64,000 nt of DNA from Rhizobium sp. CF122 (GCF_000282035.1 NZ_AKKA01000009.1:62001-126000), one strand, 5' to 3'; positions 38,772 through 50,083 are shown, numbered from the stretch's first letter. The notes: generated from the letters alone by a model not told the origin. Numbers and translations: made by a program.

Positions 38772-39721
38772 CGCGATTTCTCCCGGAGCTCGGAATAGAG
38801 ATAGGGAACGATGATCGCCGAGATCGTCATCAGCATGATCACCGCACTGGCCGAACCGACCGCCATCTCGTTCCGCTTGAACGTGTATTCGTACATGAAG
38901 TTCGACGGCAGCCAGGCCGAGCCACCCGGTCCGCCCGATGTCAGCGCCACGACAAGGTCGTAGGACTTGATCGCCATGTGGGCCAGCACGATGAAGGCCG
39001 ACAGGAAGATGGGTCTGAGCAGCGGAATAATGATGCGCCGATAGAGCTGCACCGTGGTTGCGCCGTCGATCTGCGCCGCCTTCATGATCTCGCTGTCGAT
39101 GCCGCGAAGGCCGGCAAGGAACATCGCCATCACGAAGCCGGAGGCCTGCCAAACGCCGGCGATTACGACCGTGTAGATCACGAAATCCTTGTTCTTGATC
39201 CAGTCGAAGTGGAAGCTCGTCCAGCCGAACTGATGCAGTGTCTGCTCAAGGCCAAGGCCCGGATCGAGGAACCATTTCCAGGCAACACCAGTGACGATGA
39301 AGGAAAGCGCCATCGGGTACAGGAAGATCGGCCGCAGTATCCCCTCGCCGCGGATCTTCTGATCCAGCAAAATCGCCAGAAACAGTCCGAGCGCCAGGCA
39401 TATGCCGATATAAAGGACGCCGAAAATGCCCATGTTGGTGATCGAGGTGTACCAACTCGAGGGCGGATCGCTTTCAAACGTCCAGCGCCAGAGCCGTTGA
39501 TAGGCGCGCGGCCCGGTCAGGGCGTAAGACGGAAAGGTCTTGGAATTGGTAAAGGACAGATAGACCGTCCAGATGATGAAGCCGTAGACGAAAACAAGCG
39601 TGATGGCGAAACTCGGCGCGAGCACGATCTTCGGCAGCGCGTCTTGCAGGCGCGCGCGGATTGAAATTGGCGTTCCCCGGTGTGGCGTAAGAACGGTTTT
39701 ATCTGTAGTGATGGTGCTCAT
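38768..39721 (-). CDS. CUT1-type sugar ABC transporter permease (MalF-like)
   Basis: The 317-aa permease has six predicted helices and the EAA loop DSEIMKAAQIDGATTVQLY, and pairs with the permease that overlaps its 3' end. It starts 80 bp after the binding-protein gene; that spacer holds a perfect stem-loop (39760-39784). Confidence 0.9.
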   Translation of the reverse strand: MSTITTDKTVLTPHRGTPISIRARLQDALPKIVLAPSFAITLVFVYGFIIWTVYLSFTNSKTFPSYALTGPRAYQRLWRWTFESDPPSSWYTSITNMGIFGVLYIGICLALGLFLAILLDQKIRGEGILRPIFLYPMALSFIVTGVAWKWFLDPGLGLEQTLHQFGWTSFHFDWIKNKDFVIYTVVIAGVWQASGFVMAMFLAGLRGIDSEIMKAAQIDGATTVQLYRRIIIPLLRPIFLSAFIVLAHMAIKSYDLVVALTSGGPGGSAWLPSNFMYEYTFKRNEMAVGSASAVIMLMTISAIIVPYLYSELREKSR

Positions 39722-39759
39722 GGGTTCATCTCCTCCGACGATGTCGTCCGTTGCGGAGC

Positions 39760-39784
39760 CTTCCCCGCCACGAGGGCGGGGAAG
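39760..39784 (-). other. Perfect 10-bp stem-loop after the sugar-binding-protein gene
   Basis: CTTCCCCGCC (39760-39769) pairs with GGCGGGGAAG (39775-39784) over a 5-nt loop. No T run follows. Such stems between a binding-protein gene and its permeases usually protect the upstream message and keep binding protein in excess. Confidence 0.65.
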
Positions 39785-39801
39785 ACCGCGGGAGGCCTTG
39801 A

Positions 39802-41061
39802 TTACTTGGCGTCCTCAATTGCCTTGACGAGTTCTTCGACCGCCTGATCGGAGGTCTTGATCTGGCCATGCACGAATTTGGAGACGACGTCCTTGTAAGC
39901 ATTGGCGACTGCCGGAGGAGCGCCATAGCCCTGCGCCAGCGAGCCGAACAGCGTGCCGCCTTCGTTCGCCTTCTTCAGGTCGGCGATACCCTTCTTGCCA
40001 CAAGCATCGAAGTCGGTATCCGGCACGTCGGTACGGGCAGGAACCGAGCCCTTGACGACGTTGAATGCCGACTGGAAGCTCTTGGAAAGAGTTGCCGTTG
40101 CAAGCGCGACCTGGGCGGCCTTGCGATCGTCCGGCACATTGAACATCCCAAACATGTCGGAGTTGTAGATCACGCTGCCGTCAGTGCCCGGGAAGCGGTA
40201 GCACAGGAAGTCCGTATTCGGCGTCTTCTTGGCCGCTACGAATTCGCCCTTCGCCCAGTCGCCCATGACCTGAACGAGTGCATCGCCCTTGATGACCATG
40301 GCCGTTGCGAGGTTCCAGTCACGTCCGGAGAAGTTCGGATCGACGTAGGTGACCATCTTCTGGAGATTGTCGAACGACTTCTTCATCGTGTCCGACTTCA
40401 GAGACCCCTCGTCGAGATCGTTCATAGCCTTCTTGTAGAACTCGGGCCCACCTGTCGACAGCACGATGGAGTCGAACATCGTCGCCTCCTGCCAGTTCTG
40501 GCCTCCGAGCGCGAGCGGGGTGACACCTGCCGCCTTGGCCTTGTCGAGCAGTGCAATCAGGTCGTCGAAGGTCTTCGGCTCGGTACCGCCGATCTTGTCC
40601 ATGACGGCCTTGTTGATCCACAGCCAATTGACCGAGTGAACGTTGACCGGAGCGGCAACCCACTTGCCGTCATACATCGAGAACTTCTGCAAAGCAGCCG
40701 GGACCGACTTGTCCCAGCCCTCTTTCACCGCCGTCTCGGTAAGGTCGCCCATGACACCGGCCTGTGCGTAGTCGAGAACGGTATAGCCGAGCATCTGAGA
40801 CGCCGTCGGATAGGTGCCCGCAGCAACCATGGCCTTGAGCGCGGTCATTGCCGCGTCACCACCACCGCCAGCGACCGGCACGTCCTTCCAGGCAAACCCT
40901 TCCTTCGCCAGATCCTCCTTCAGGACATTGAGGGCCGCGGCCTCGCCGCCCGACGTCCACCAATGCAGCATCTGCACTTCTTTCACGTCGGCGGCCTTGG
41001 CGGCGCCGAGGCCAGCTACCGTCATTGTCACCAAAGCAGTCGTCATCAAAAACTTGCGCAT
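39802..41061 (-). CDS. Periplasmic sugar-binding protein of CUT1 ABC transporter
   Basis: The 419-aa protein has a Sec signal peptide (about residues 1-23, ending AAKA) and a family-1 extracellular solute-binding fold beginning VQMLHWWTSGGEAAALN, typical of glucose/mannose and oligosaccharide-binding proteins (GtsA-like). The ATG at 41061 has GGGAGGA at good distance. First gene of the operon running to at least 31442. The divergent LacI gene and two shared 13-bp operator-like sequences indicate induction by the transported sugar or polyol. Confidence 0.91.
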   Translation of the reverse strand: MRKFLMTTALVTMTVAGLGAAKAADVKEVQMLHWWTSGGEAAALNVLKEDLAKEGFAWKDVPVAGGGGDAAMTALKAMVAAGTYPTASQMLGYTVLDYAQAGVMGDLTETAVKEGWDKSVPAALQKFSMYDGKWVAAPVNVHSVNWLWINKAVMDKIGGTEPKTFDDLIALLDKAKAAGVTPLALGGQNWQEATMFDSIVLSTGGPEFYKKAMNDLDEGSLKSDTMKKSFDNLQKMVTYVDPNFSGRDWNLATAMVIKGDALVQVMGDWAKGEFVAAKKTPNTDFLCYRFPGTDGSVIYNSDMFGMFNVPDDRKAAQVALATATLSKSFQSAFNVVKGSVPARTDVPDTDFDACGKKGIADLKKANEGGTLFGSLAQGYGAPPAVANAYKDVVSKFVHGQIKTSDQAVEELVKAIEDAK

Positions 41062-41173
41062 CGTTTTCCTCCCGGTTTGCAAGTTCACAAAAGCGGAGAA
41101 TCCGCGTTCAAAAGCCCGTGCACACTCCCCGCACAAAGGCCCTGGCTATCACGGCGAAAACGCCGCTTGCGTT

Positions 41174-41191
41174 AATTTAAAACGTTATAAA
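41174..41191. promoter_or_regulatory. LacI-type operator 1 (binding-protein side)
   Basis: TTTAAAACGTTATAAA (41176-41191) is a palindrome around a central CG with one mismatched pair, as LacI-family sites are. The 13-mer AATTTAAAACGTT at 41174-41186 recurs exactly at 41305. It lies about 113 bp upstream of the binding-protein start. Confidence 0.55.
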
Positions 41192-41304
41192 CTTAACCAA
41201 GTCAAGTCACACGCGTCGCCTTTCCACGTTCGAGAAACACAAGTTACCGTATGTTTTTGTTTGTTTTTTAGCATGAACTGCAGCACAAGCGAAACTGAGC
41301 CGCA

Positions 41305-41317
41305 AATTTAAAACGTT
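41305..41317. promoter_or_regulatory. LacI-type operator 2 (lacI side)
   Basis: Second exact copy of AATTTAAAACGTT, 76 bp upstream of the lacI-type gene start. The right half is a poorer match to the palindrome than in operator 1. Suggests autoregulation. Confidence 0.5.
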
Positions 41318-41392
41318 TCCAGTCCGGCATTGCGTCGGCTTGGCTGTCGCGTTAGTGTCCGGCCATCCGACCCCTTTGGAGGAAAGCCGAGC

Positions 41393-42451
41393 GTGTCTCG
41401 CATCGCAATGCCGCCCACGACCAGATCGACCCGCAGGACCGGCAAACCAACGCTGCGTACCATCGCGGATATGGCAGGCCTTGCCGTAACCACGGTGTCG
41501 AGGGCGCTGTCGGACGACCCGGTGATCAATCACGAAACCCGCAAGCGTGTCCGCGAGATCGCGATTCAGGTCGGCTATTCCCCCGATCGCGCCGCCCAGC
41601 GCCTGAAGACCGGCCGCACAAATGTCATCGCCATCCTGCTTGAGCCGCACGAGGAAATCCTCGGCTATGGCACCTCGATCATGTCCGGCATCGCCAAGGC
41701 GCTGCAGGGCACCGCCTACCATCTGATCGTCATGCCCAACCTGCCGCACACAACCAACATCGAGGCGGTCAACTACATCATGCGCAACCACATGGCCGAC
41801 GGCCTGGTCATGTCGCGCACCGAACCTTTCGACCCACGCGTGCGGTTGCTGATGGAGCACGATTTTCCGTTCGTCACCCATGGCCGTACCGAACTTTCGA
41901 CCCCGCATCCTTATGTCGACTACGACAATTTCACGTTCGCCTACGAGGCAACCAAGCGGCTGATCGTCAAGGGGCGCCGCAAGCCGGCTCTGATCAGCGG
42001 CCCGATGCAGTTCAGCTTCGGCAGCCATATCCTGCATGGCTTCATGACCGCCGTTCGCGAAGCCGGCTGCGCCTATGAGGTCATCTCCGGGATCGACCTC
42101 GATCATCCGGCAGGCGCCATTCGCGACCGCATCGCCCGACGCCATCGGGAACCCGACCCACCCGATGCCTTCACCTGCGGCGGCGAAGTCTGCGCGCTCG
42201 CCACCGTCACCGGCATGAGCGACTGCGGTCTCACACTCGGCGTTGAATACGACATCGTCGCCAAGCAGACGTCCCAGCTCCTCTCCGCCATCCAACCGAA
42301 GGTGGAGACCATCTATGAAGACCTGACGGCCACCGGCGAGCAGATCGGCCGCATTCTGAAGAAACGGATCGGCGGCGAGACGGATATGGACCAGTTGCAG
42401 GTACTGCTGACGCCGCAGCCACCCCTTTCCGCAGAAGCTGGAAGCAGCTGA
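41393..42451 (+). CDS. LacI family transcriptional regulator of the ABC/GMC operon
   Basis: The 352-aa regulator has the LacI HTH (PTLRTIADMAGLAVTTVSRAL, read from residue 19; hinge helix SPDRAAQRLKTGR) and a periplasmic-binding-protein-like effector domain. The GTG at 41393 has GGAGG upstream; the ATG at 41408 is an alternative with a poorer site. It is divergent from the sugar ABC operon and flanked by its probable operators, so it is the likely local repressor. The effector is probably the transported carbohydrate. Confidence 0.9.
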   Translation: MSRIAMPPTTRSTRRTGKPTLRTIADMAGLAVTTVSRALSDDPVINHETRKRVREIAIQVGYSPDRAAQRLKTGRTNVIAILLEPHEEILGYGTSIMSGIAKALQGTAYHLIVMPNLPHTTNIEAVNYIMRNHMADGLVMSRTEPFDPRVRLLMEHDFPFVTHGRTELSTPHPYVDYDNFTFAYEATKRLIVKGRRKPALISGPMQFSFGSHILHGFMTAVREAGCAYEVISGIDLDHPAGAIRDRIARRHREPDPPDAFTCGGEVCALATVTGMSDCGLTLGVEYDIVAKQTSQLLSAIQPKVETIYEDLTATGEQIGRILKKRIGGETDMDQLQVLLTPQPPLSAEAGSS

Positions 42452-42665
42452 CAGCTGCGTTCTTGAACTCCGACCAGAAGTGGCGCCGGTCAAACGCCAG
42501 CCCGCATCCCCACCCATCCGGCAGAGACCCAATTTGGCCCGGTCCTGGAGCGCGGGAATGAGAAAGCGAAAGGCACGCCAGTTGCCACAAGCGAACGTGC
42601 GACTAGCGAACGTCGATCCAGCCATCTGCTCCCTCCCTTCTCCCACTTAAGCTCCCTCGGTAATC

Positions 42666-44171
42666 TTACCGCGGCATCCACCAGCCAGTGCGGCCGCCGA
42701 TATGCATGTTGAGCGTCTTGGTTTCGGTGTAATCCTCCACCGCGTGGCGGCCGAGTTCACGACCGAGCCCCGATTGCTTGTATCCTCCAAACGGCAGCTC
42801 GGAAGCCCCGTCCATGAAGGTGTTCATCCAGATCGTCCCGGCTCGCACCTTGCGCCCGACAGTCAGGCAGGTATCGAAGTCACGGCTCCAGACCCCTGCC
42901 GAAAGACCGTAGTCGATGGCGTTGGCGACCTGGATTGCCTCCGCCGTGGTTTCGAACGCGAGAACGGACAGGACAGGACCGAAGACCTCCTCGCGCGCAA
43001 CCGCCATACCGGGCGTCACCGCCTCGAGGATGGTCGGCGCCATGTATTGGCCCATACCCAGGTCAAGTTTTTCGCCGCCATGCGCGACTTGCGCGCCGCT
43101 GCTGGTTGCGCCGGCCACGTAACCGGCAATCTTGTCCAGATGCTGCGGCGTGATGATAGCACCAACTTGCGTGGTTGGATCGAGCGGATCGCCAACTTTG
43201 ACGTCCTTCGAGAGGTCAGCAACGCGCCTGACGACATCGGAAGCGATGCTCTTGTGCAGGATGAGACGGGAGCCTGCATTGCAGCACTCACCGGCATTGA
43301 AATAAGCACCGAAAACGGCCGCATCGATGAACGCATCGAGATCCGCATCGGGGAACACGATCTGCGGGTTCTTGCCGCCCAGTTCCAGCGAGACCTTTTT
43401 GAGTGTCTGCGCGGCATTCGCCATGGTGAGTTTGCCGACACCGGTGGAGCCGGTGAAAGACACCATGTCGACCTCCGGATGGGACGTCAGGACTGCTCCG
43501 ACCTCTGGCCCCGTACCGGTGACAATGTTGACAACGCCGTCCGAAACGCCCGCTTCCTGGAGGATTTCGCCAAGCACAAGCGTCGACCCCGAGGTCAACT
43601 CCGACGGCTTGACGACGGTCGTGCATCCGGCTGCTAGGGCAAAGGGAAGCTTCTGGCCGACGATCAGGAACGGAAAGTTCCAGGGAGTGATAATCGACAC
43701 CACACCGATCGCTTCGCGCAAGACAACGCCAAGCGTGCCGTCTCCAAGCGTGTTGTAGCTCTCGCCGTGCAAATCGCGCGCAAGGGCCGCCGCGTAGCGC
43801 CAAATGTCAACCGAGCCCGCGATCTCGCCGCGCACCTGGGAGATCGGCTTGCCGGCCTCGATCGCGTCCAGGAAGGTGAGCTCTTCTGCACGAGCAGCGA
43901 TTAAATCAGCCGCCTTGAGCAAAATGGCAGACCGCTCGGAAGCGGTCATTCGCGGCCACGGCCCGTGATCGAAGGCCTTGCGAGCGGCGAGGATCGCGCG
44001 CTCGGCATCCGCTTTGCTGCCAGTCGGGAAACGGCTCACAACGACGCCATGGCTCGGCGCAACGCGCTCGATCGGCTGGGCGGACCCCGCTTCCCACTTG
44101 CCATCGACCAGCATCTTGAAGTCGCGGATCTTGTGGTCGCTAAGCGCCTTTGGATTGACCAGAACCGTCAT
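42666..44171 (-). CDS. Aldehyde dehydrogenase (NAD-dependent, ALDH superfamily)
   Basis: The 501-aa enzyme has PWNFPFLIVGQKLPFALAAG, KPSELTSGS, FTGSTGVGK, LELGGKNPQIVF with the general-base Glu, NAGECCNAGSR with the catalytic Cys, and EVFGPVLSV. It should oxidise an aldehyde to the acid. The ATG at 44171 has AAGGGAG 7 nt upstream and overlaps the stop of the enoyl-CoA hydratase gene by 1 bp (TAATG). Last gene of the second LacI operon. Betaine aldehyde, semialdehyde or aryl aldehyde specificity cannot be told apart. Confidence 0.92.
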   Translation of the reverse strand: MTVLVNPKALSDHKIRDFKMLVDGKWEAGSAQPIERVAPSHGVVVSRFPTGSKADAERAILAARKAFDHGPWPRMTASERSAILLKAADLIAARAEELTFLDAIEAGKPISQVRGEIAGSVDIWRYAAALARDLHGESYNTLGDGTLGVVLREAIGVVSIITPWNFPFLIVGQKLPFALAAGCTTVVKPSELTSGSTLVLGEILQEAGVSDGVVNIVTGTGPEVGAVLTSHPEVDMVSFTGSTGVGKLTMANAAQTLKKVSLELGGKNPQIVFPDADLDAFIDAAVFGAYFNAGECCNAGSRLILHKSIASDVVRRVADLSKDVKVGDPLDPTTQVGAIITPQHLDKIAGYVAGATSSGAQVAHGGEKLDLGMGQYMAPTILEAVTPGMAVAREEVFGPVLSVLAFETTAEAIQVANAIDYGLSAGVWSRDFDTCLTVGRKVRAGTIWMNTFMDGASELPFGGYKQSGLGRELGRHAVEDYTETKTLNMHIGGRTGWWMPR

Positions 44172-44950
44172 TACCATTCTCCCTTGAATTTGGCCGGGCG
44201 CTTTTCGCTGAAAGACGCGACGCCCTCCTTGAGATCGGCGGTCTTCGCGACCAGGATCGAACCCAGCGCTTCGACGGCAGTGCCGTTGTCCTCGCCATTT
44301 GCCGAAGCGATCATCAGCTTCACGATCTCCAGCGCGGCAGGCCCTCTCGACGCAACCCGTTGCGCATATTCCTTCGCGGCATTGACTGCGTTGCCGCTCG
44401 ATGTGACCGCATCCACAACCCCGAGCACACGGGCTTCCTCGGCGGTGAATATCTCACCACCCAGCGCCATGCGGCGAACCACCTGCGCGCCGAAGCGCTT
44501 CACAAGGCGTTGCGTGCCGGACCAGCCGGGGACCATGCCGAGGCCCGTTTCGGGCAGCCCGATCTTGATGTGCTCTTCGGCAATACGAATGTCGGCGACA
44601 CCGGCAAGCTCCAGCCCGCCACCGAGAGCGTGGCCATTCAGGGCCGCGATCAGCGGCACCCTGAGGGTCGCAAGTCTCTCGAACACTCGATGGCCGTGAC
44701 GCACCCAGGCATGGCCGAACTCCTGCGGCTGCATACCGCCCCACGCCTTGATATCGCCACCAGCCGAGAAGCCCTTGCCCTCACCTGTCAGGATTGCCAC
44801 TCGCACGTCGGCGTTAGCCTCGACATCGTCGGCGGCATCCGCGAGCGCCTTTAGCATGTCCAGATCGAGCGCGTTCAGCTTCTCCGGCCGCGATACCGTC
44901 ATGATCGCGACGTGATCCTCGACCTGGATCCTGACCGTGCCGCTAGCCAT
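44171..44950 (-). CDS. Enoyl-CoA hydratase/isomerase (crotonase) family protein
   Basis: The 259-aa crotonase-fold protein has the oxyanion-hole segments GKGFSAGGDIKAW and ALNGHALGGGLELAGVADIRIA, and GLPETGLGMVPGWSGTQRL with the catalytic Glu. It should hydrate, isomerise or cleave an acyl-CoA. Its ATG lies 8 bases inside the end of the CoA-transferase gene (overlap ATGGCTAG), implying translational coupling. An ATG at 44959 is possible. Confidence 0.91.
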   Translation of the reverse strand: MASGTVRIQVEDHVAIMTVSRPEKLNALDLDMLKALADAADDVEANADVRVAILTGEGKGFSAGGDIKAWGGMQPQEFGHAWVRHGHRVFERLATLRVPLIAALNGHALGGGLELAGVADIRIAEEHIKIGLPETGLGMVPGWSGTQRLVKRFGAQVVRRMALGGEIFTAEEARVLGVVDAVTSSGNAVNAAKEYAQRVASRGPAALEIVKLMIASANGEDNGTAVEALGSILVAKTADLKEGVASFSEKRPAKFKGEW

Positions 44951-46556
44951 TAAAGACACCCTCCAGAACGCCGGTGCTCTTCTTCGGCAGAGACAGGCCT
45001 ATGTTTGCTTCGCCAAAGAGCTTCGCATCCATAACCTTGAGGTCCTTCGCTACGATCAGCGGGAATTCGGATTGATCGAGGATGTGGCTCTGCAGGTCGA
45101 TGCCCGGTGCGATCTCCGTCAGAACGACGCCTTCTGGCATTAACTTCATCACGCACCGCTCGGTGACATAAGTGATGTCTTGGCCTTGCTCGATCGCCCG
45201 CTTACCAGAGAAGGTGACATGCTCGACCTCGTTGACGAGCTTCTTCAGCTTGCCTTCCTTCTCGATCACCAACTTGCCGTCGATGATGGCAAGCTTCGCC
45301 CCAGCGTTGAACATGCCGGAGAATACGATCTTCTTCGCCCGCGCTGTGATATCGACGAAGCCGCCGGCCCCCGCTGTCACGTGGGGACGGAACGAGAGCT
45401 TAGAGACGTTCACGGAACCATTCTTGTCGATCTCAAGGAAAGACAGCAGCGACGCATCGAAACCAGCGCCCTGAAAGTAGGTGAACTGATATGGCGACGG
45501 CATATAGGCATCGGCGTTCGATGCGCAGCCAAACGCGAAGTCCAGCAAAGGGACGCCGCCGACGGCTCCCTGCTCGATGACCCAGGTGACTGCGCCGTGC
45601 AGCCCCTCCTCAAGCAGGATGCGCGGCACGTTGGCAGAAATGCCGAATCCCAGATTGACGCAGCTGCCCGCCTGCAGCTCCTGCGCAACGCGGCGCGCGA
45701 TGACCTTCTGGATATTGAATTCCGGAACGCGAAAACTGTCCAGCGGCCGAAAGATTTCGCCTGAGATGGCCGGATCGTAGAGCGTCTGTGTGGTTTGCTT
45801 CTGGTCCGGATCGACGATGACATAGTCGACCAACATGCCAGGTACACGCACGTCATGCGGCTTCAGCGAACCTTCCTTGGTAATCCGCTTGACCTGGGCG
45901 ATGACGATGCCGCCATTGTTGCGGGCAGCAAGCGCCTGATCTAAGCCGCCGAGATAGGCGCCTTCGTGCTCATACGTAAGGTTGCCGCGCTCGTCCGCGG
46001 TTGTCGCACGGATGATGGCGACCTGCGGCACGATCGACGGGAAGAACAGCCAGTCCTCTCCTTCGAACAAGACACGCTTGACTACGGGCTCCTCTGCCCC
46101 AAGGTCGTTCATCGCGCAGCCCTGCCTCTTCGGGTCGACGAACGTGTCGATACCAACCTTTGTCAGAACGCCGGGGCGTTTGGCAGCAGCCTCCCGATGA
46201 ATATCGAACATGATGCCCGAAGGAATATTGTAGGCCGGAATCTCATTGTTCGTGATCATCTGCCAGATCAGCGGTGGCTCCGCGCTGGATGGACCCGATG
46301 GATAGGAACCGCCGACGATCTTCTTCAACAGCCCCTTCTTGGCGATGTGGTCGACGCCCTTGATGCCGCTCATGTCACCTGCCGCGATCGGATGCAGCGT
46401 TGTGATATCCCGCGGATGACCGGTGGTGTCGAAGCGCTCGCCAATCGCCTTCAACATCAGGTCGGGGCAGCCAAGGCCGCTCGATGACGACACAGATACG
46501 ACGGCTCCGTCGGGGATCAGTGCGGCAGCTTCGGCCGGGGTGATGTGCTTGCTCAT
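44943..46556 (-). CDS. Acetate/propionate CoA-transferase, YdiF type
   Basis: The 537-aa protein fuses the alpha and beta halves of family I CoA-transferases, as in YdiF and propionate CoA-transferase. The catalytic glutamate is Glu328 in VIEQGAVGG. It should move CoA from acetyl- or propionyl-CoA to a short-chain acid, presumably the acid made by the ALDH of the same operon. It starts 9 bp after the oxidoreductase gene ends. Confidence 0.9.
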   Translation of the reverse strand: MSKHITPAEAAALIPDGAVVSVSSSSGLGCPDLMLKAIGERFDTTGHPRDITTLHPIAAGDMSGIKGVDHIAKKGLLKKIVGGSYPSGPSSAEPPLIWQMITNNEIPAYNIPSGIMFDIHREAAAKRPGVLTKVGIDTFVDPKRQGCAMNDLGAEEPVVKRVLFEGEDWLFFPSIVPQVAIIRATTADERGNLTYEHEGAYLGGLDQALAARNNGGIVIAQVKRITKEGSLKPHDVRVPGMLVDYVIVDPDQKQTTQTLYDPAISGEIFRPLDSFRVPEFNIQKVIARRVAQELQAGSCVNLGFGISANVPRILLEEGLHGAVTWVIEQGAVGGVPLLDFAFGCASNADAYMPSPYQFTYFQGAGFDASLLSFLEIDKNGSVNVSKLSFRPHVTAGAGGFVDITARAKKIVFSGMFNAGAKLAIIDGKLVIEKEGKLKKLVNEVEHVTFSGKRAIEQGQDITYVTERCVMKLMPEGVVLTEIAPGIDLQSHILDQSEFPLIVAKDLKVMDAKLFGEANIGLSLPKKSTGVLEGVFNG

Positions 46557-46565
46557 TGGGATGAC

Positions 46566-48613
<2,048 letters not shown>

Positions 48614-48655
48614 GAAATTCCTCCCAGCGCTCTCGCCAACTTGGACGCTACATAA

Positions 48656-48669
48656 TTGGAACGTTCCAA
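48656..48669. promoter_or_regulatory. LacI-type operator, lacI side
   Basis: TTGGAACGTTCCAA is a perfect 14-bp palindrome with the central CG typical of LacI-family sites, upstream of the LacI gene. Confidence 0.7.
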
Positions 48670-48821
48670 ATATGTCAAGCGCAATCTTCATCTGGCCACG
48701 ACGGCGAAAATCAAATCGAAAAGGCAATTATCATTTTGATTCTACTACATTTTCTATATTAAAAACAACCTCATTACGCTTGCCATCTACCGAAACTAAA
48801 GAATCAGAAAAACACTATTGC

Positions 48822-48841
48822 AATTTGGAACGATCCAAATT
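48822..48841. promoter_or_regulatory. LacI-type operator, DUF993 side
   Basis: AATTTGGAACGATCCAAATT has perfect 8-bp arms around ACGA and shares the TTGGAACG core with the site at 48656. It lies 31 bp upstream of the DUF993 start. Centre-to-centre distance from the other site is 169 bp, about 16 helical turns, compatible with a repression loop. Confidence 0.7.
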
Positions 48842-48872
48842 ATTGCGTCGTTAGCTGTCGAGGAGGATCACA

Positions 48873-50039
48873 ATGAGCTTGTCTTTAAATCTGCCGAACA
48901 CCGACGGTTCCGCCAGCGAATACCGTCTTGTCGGGACGCCGATCGAGCGCCCGTCCGCACCGCCCAAGTTCAACCGGATTGCCTATGCGGCCGCTCACGT
49001 TGTGTCCGACCCGCGAAAGGACTTCGACCCCTGGGGTCGTCCGGCGATTGACTGGGACACAACAATCGCCTTTCGCCGGCACCTGTGGAGCCTCGGCTTC
49101 AAGATCGCCGAAGCGATGGATACCTCCCAGCGCGGCATGGGCCTTGATTGGGACGGCGCGCGGGAACTGATCCGGCGATCGTTGGAGGAGGCTCGCACCG
49201 TTCCGGGGGCTGACCTTGCATGCGGCGCCGGCACCGATCATCTCCCTGCATCCGATGCGCGATCGATCGACGATGTCATCAAGGCGTATGAGACGCAGAT
49301 CGAATTCGTGGAAAAGAATGGCGGTCGCGCCATCATGATGGCCAGCCGCGCCCTCGCCCGCGTGGCGTCCTCTCCTGACGACTACACCAAGGTTTATGGC
49401 AGAATTCTCTCCCAGGCCAAAGACAAGGTCGTCTTACACTGGCTCGGAGACATGTTCGATCCGAACTTAGCAGGCTACTGGGGCAGCGCGCAGTTTGAAC
49501 CGGCGCTCGAGTGCGTTCTCAGGATCATCAATGAGAACAAGGAAAAGGTCGAGGGGATCAAGATTTCGCTGCTCGATAACGCCAAGGAAATACAACTGCG
49601 CAATCGGCTTCCGGAAGGCATCCTTTGCTTCACCGGCGACGACTTCAACTATGCGGAACTGATCGAAGGCGATGGCCGCCGCTATAGCCATGCCCTGCTC
49701 GGCATCTTCGATGCCGTTGCACCATCAGCGTCGAAGGCATTGGCCTCACTTGCAACAGGTGATGCCGCTACCTTCCGCTCGGTGATCGAGCCGACCGTTC
49801 CGCTCTCCCGCAAGATCTTCGAGGCGCCGACGCAGTACTATAAGGCCGGCGTCGTCTTCCTCGCCTGGTTGAACGGCCACCAGAGCCATTTCAGCCTTCC
49901 TGCTGGATTGCAATCGGCGCGCGGCATCAATCACTATGCCGATATTTTCCGGCTTGCCGACAAGGCAAACGTCCTCGACAAGCCAAAGCTTGCCACCGCA
50001 CGCATGAGGCATTTTATGGGTGTATTCGGCATTGAGTGA
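48873..50039 (+). CDS. DUF993 family protein (DHDPS/aldolase-like)
   Basis: The 388-aa protein matches the DUF993 family, annotated generally as dihydrodipicolinate-synthase-like, a class I aldolase-type barrel. Lys residues in GIKISLLD and KVVLHWLGDMFDP are candidates for the Schiff base or active site, but I cannot fix which. The ATG at 48873 has GGAGGA upstream. It is divergent from the LacI operon and shares its operators, so it is probably an enzyme of the same pathway, perhaps a retro-aldol step on a keto-sugar acid. Function unproven. Confidence 0.85.
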   Translation: MSLSLNLPNTDGSASEYRLVGTPIERPSAPPKFNRIAYAAAHVVSDPRKDFDPWGRPAIDWDTTIAFRRHLWSLGFKIAEAMDTSQRGMGLDWDGARELIRRSLEEARTVPGADLACGAGTDHLPASDARSIDDVIKAYETQIEFVEKNGGRAIMMASRALARVASSPDDYTKVYGRILSQAKDKVVLHWLGDMFDPNLAGYWGSAQFEPALECVLRIINENKEKVEGIKISLLDNAKEIQLRNRLPEGILCFTGDDFNYAELIEGDGRRYSHALLGIFDAVAPSASKALASLATGDAATFRSVIEPTVPLSRKIFEAPTQYYKAGVVFLAWLNGHQSHFSLPAGLQSARGINHYADIFRLADKANVLDKPKLATARMRHFMGVFGIE

Positions 50040-50083
50040 ACCGCCGAGGAAGGCGAGCACGTTTTGACCTATGCGGCTCATGT

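Noticed and set aside
42434..42456. GCAGCTGACAGCTGC hairpin at the end of the LacI gene considered as a terminator
   Set aside because: The stem is short, partly inside the coding end, and no T run follows.
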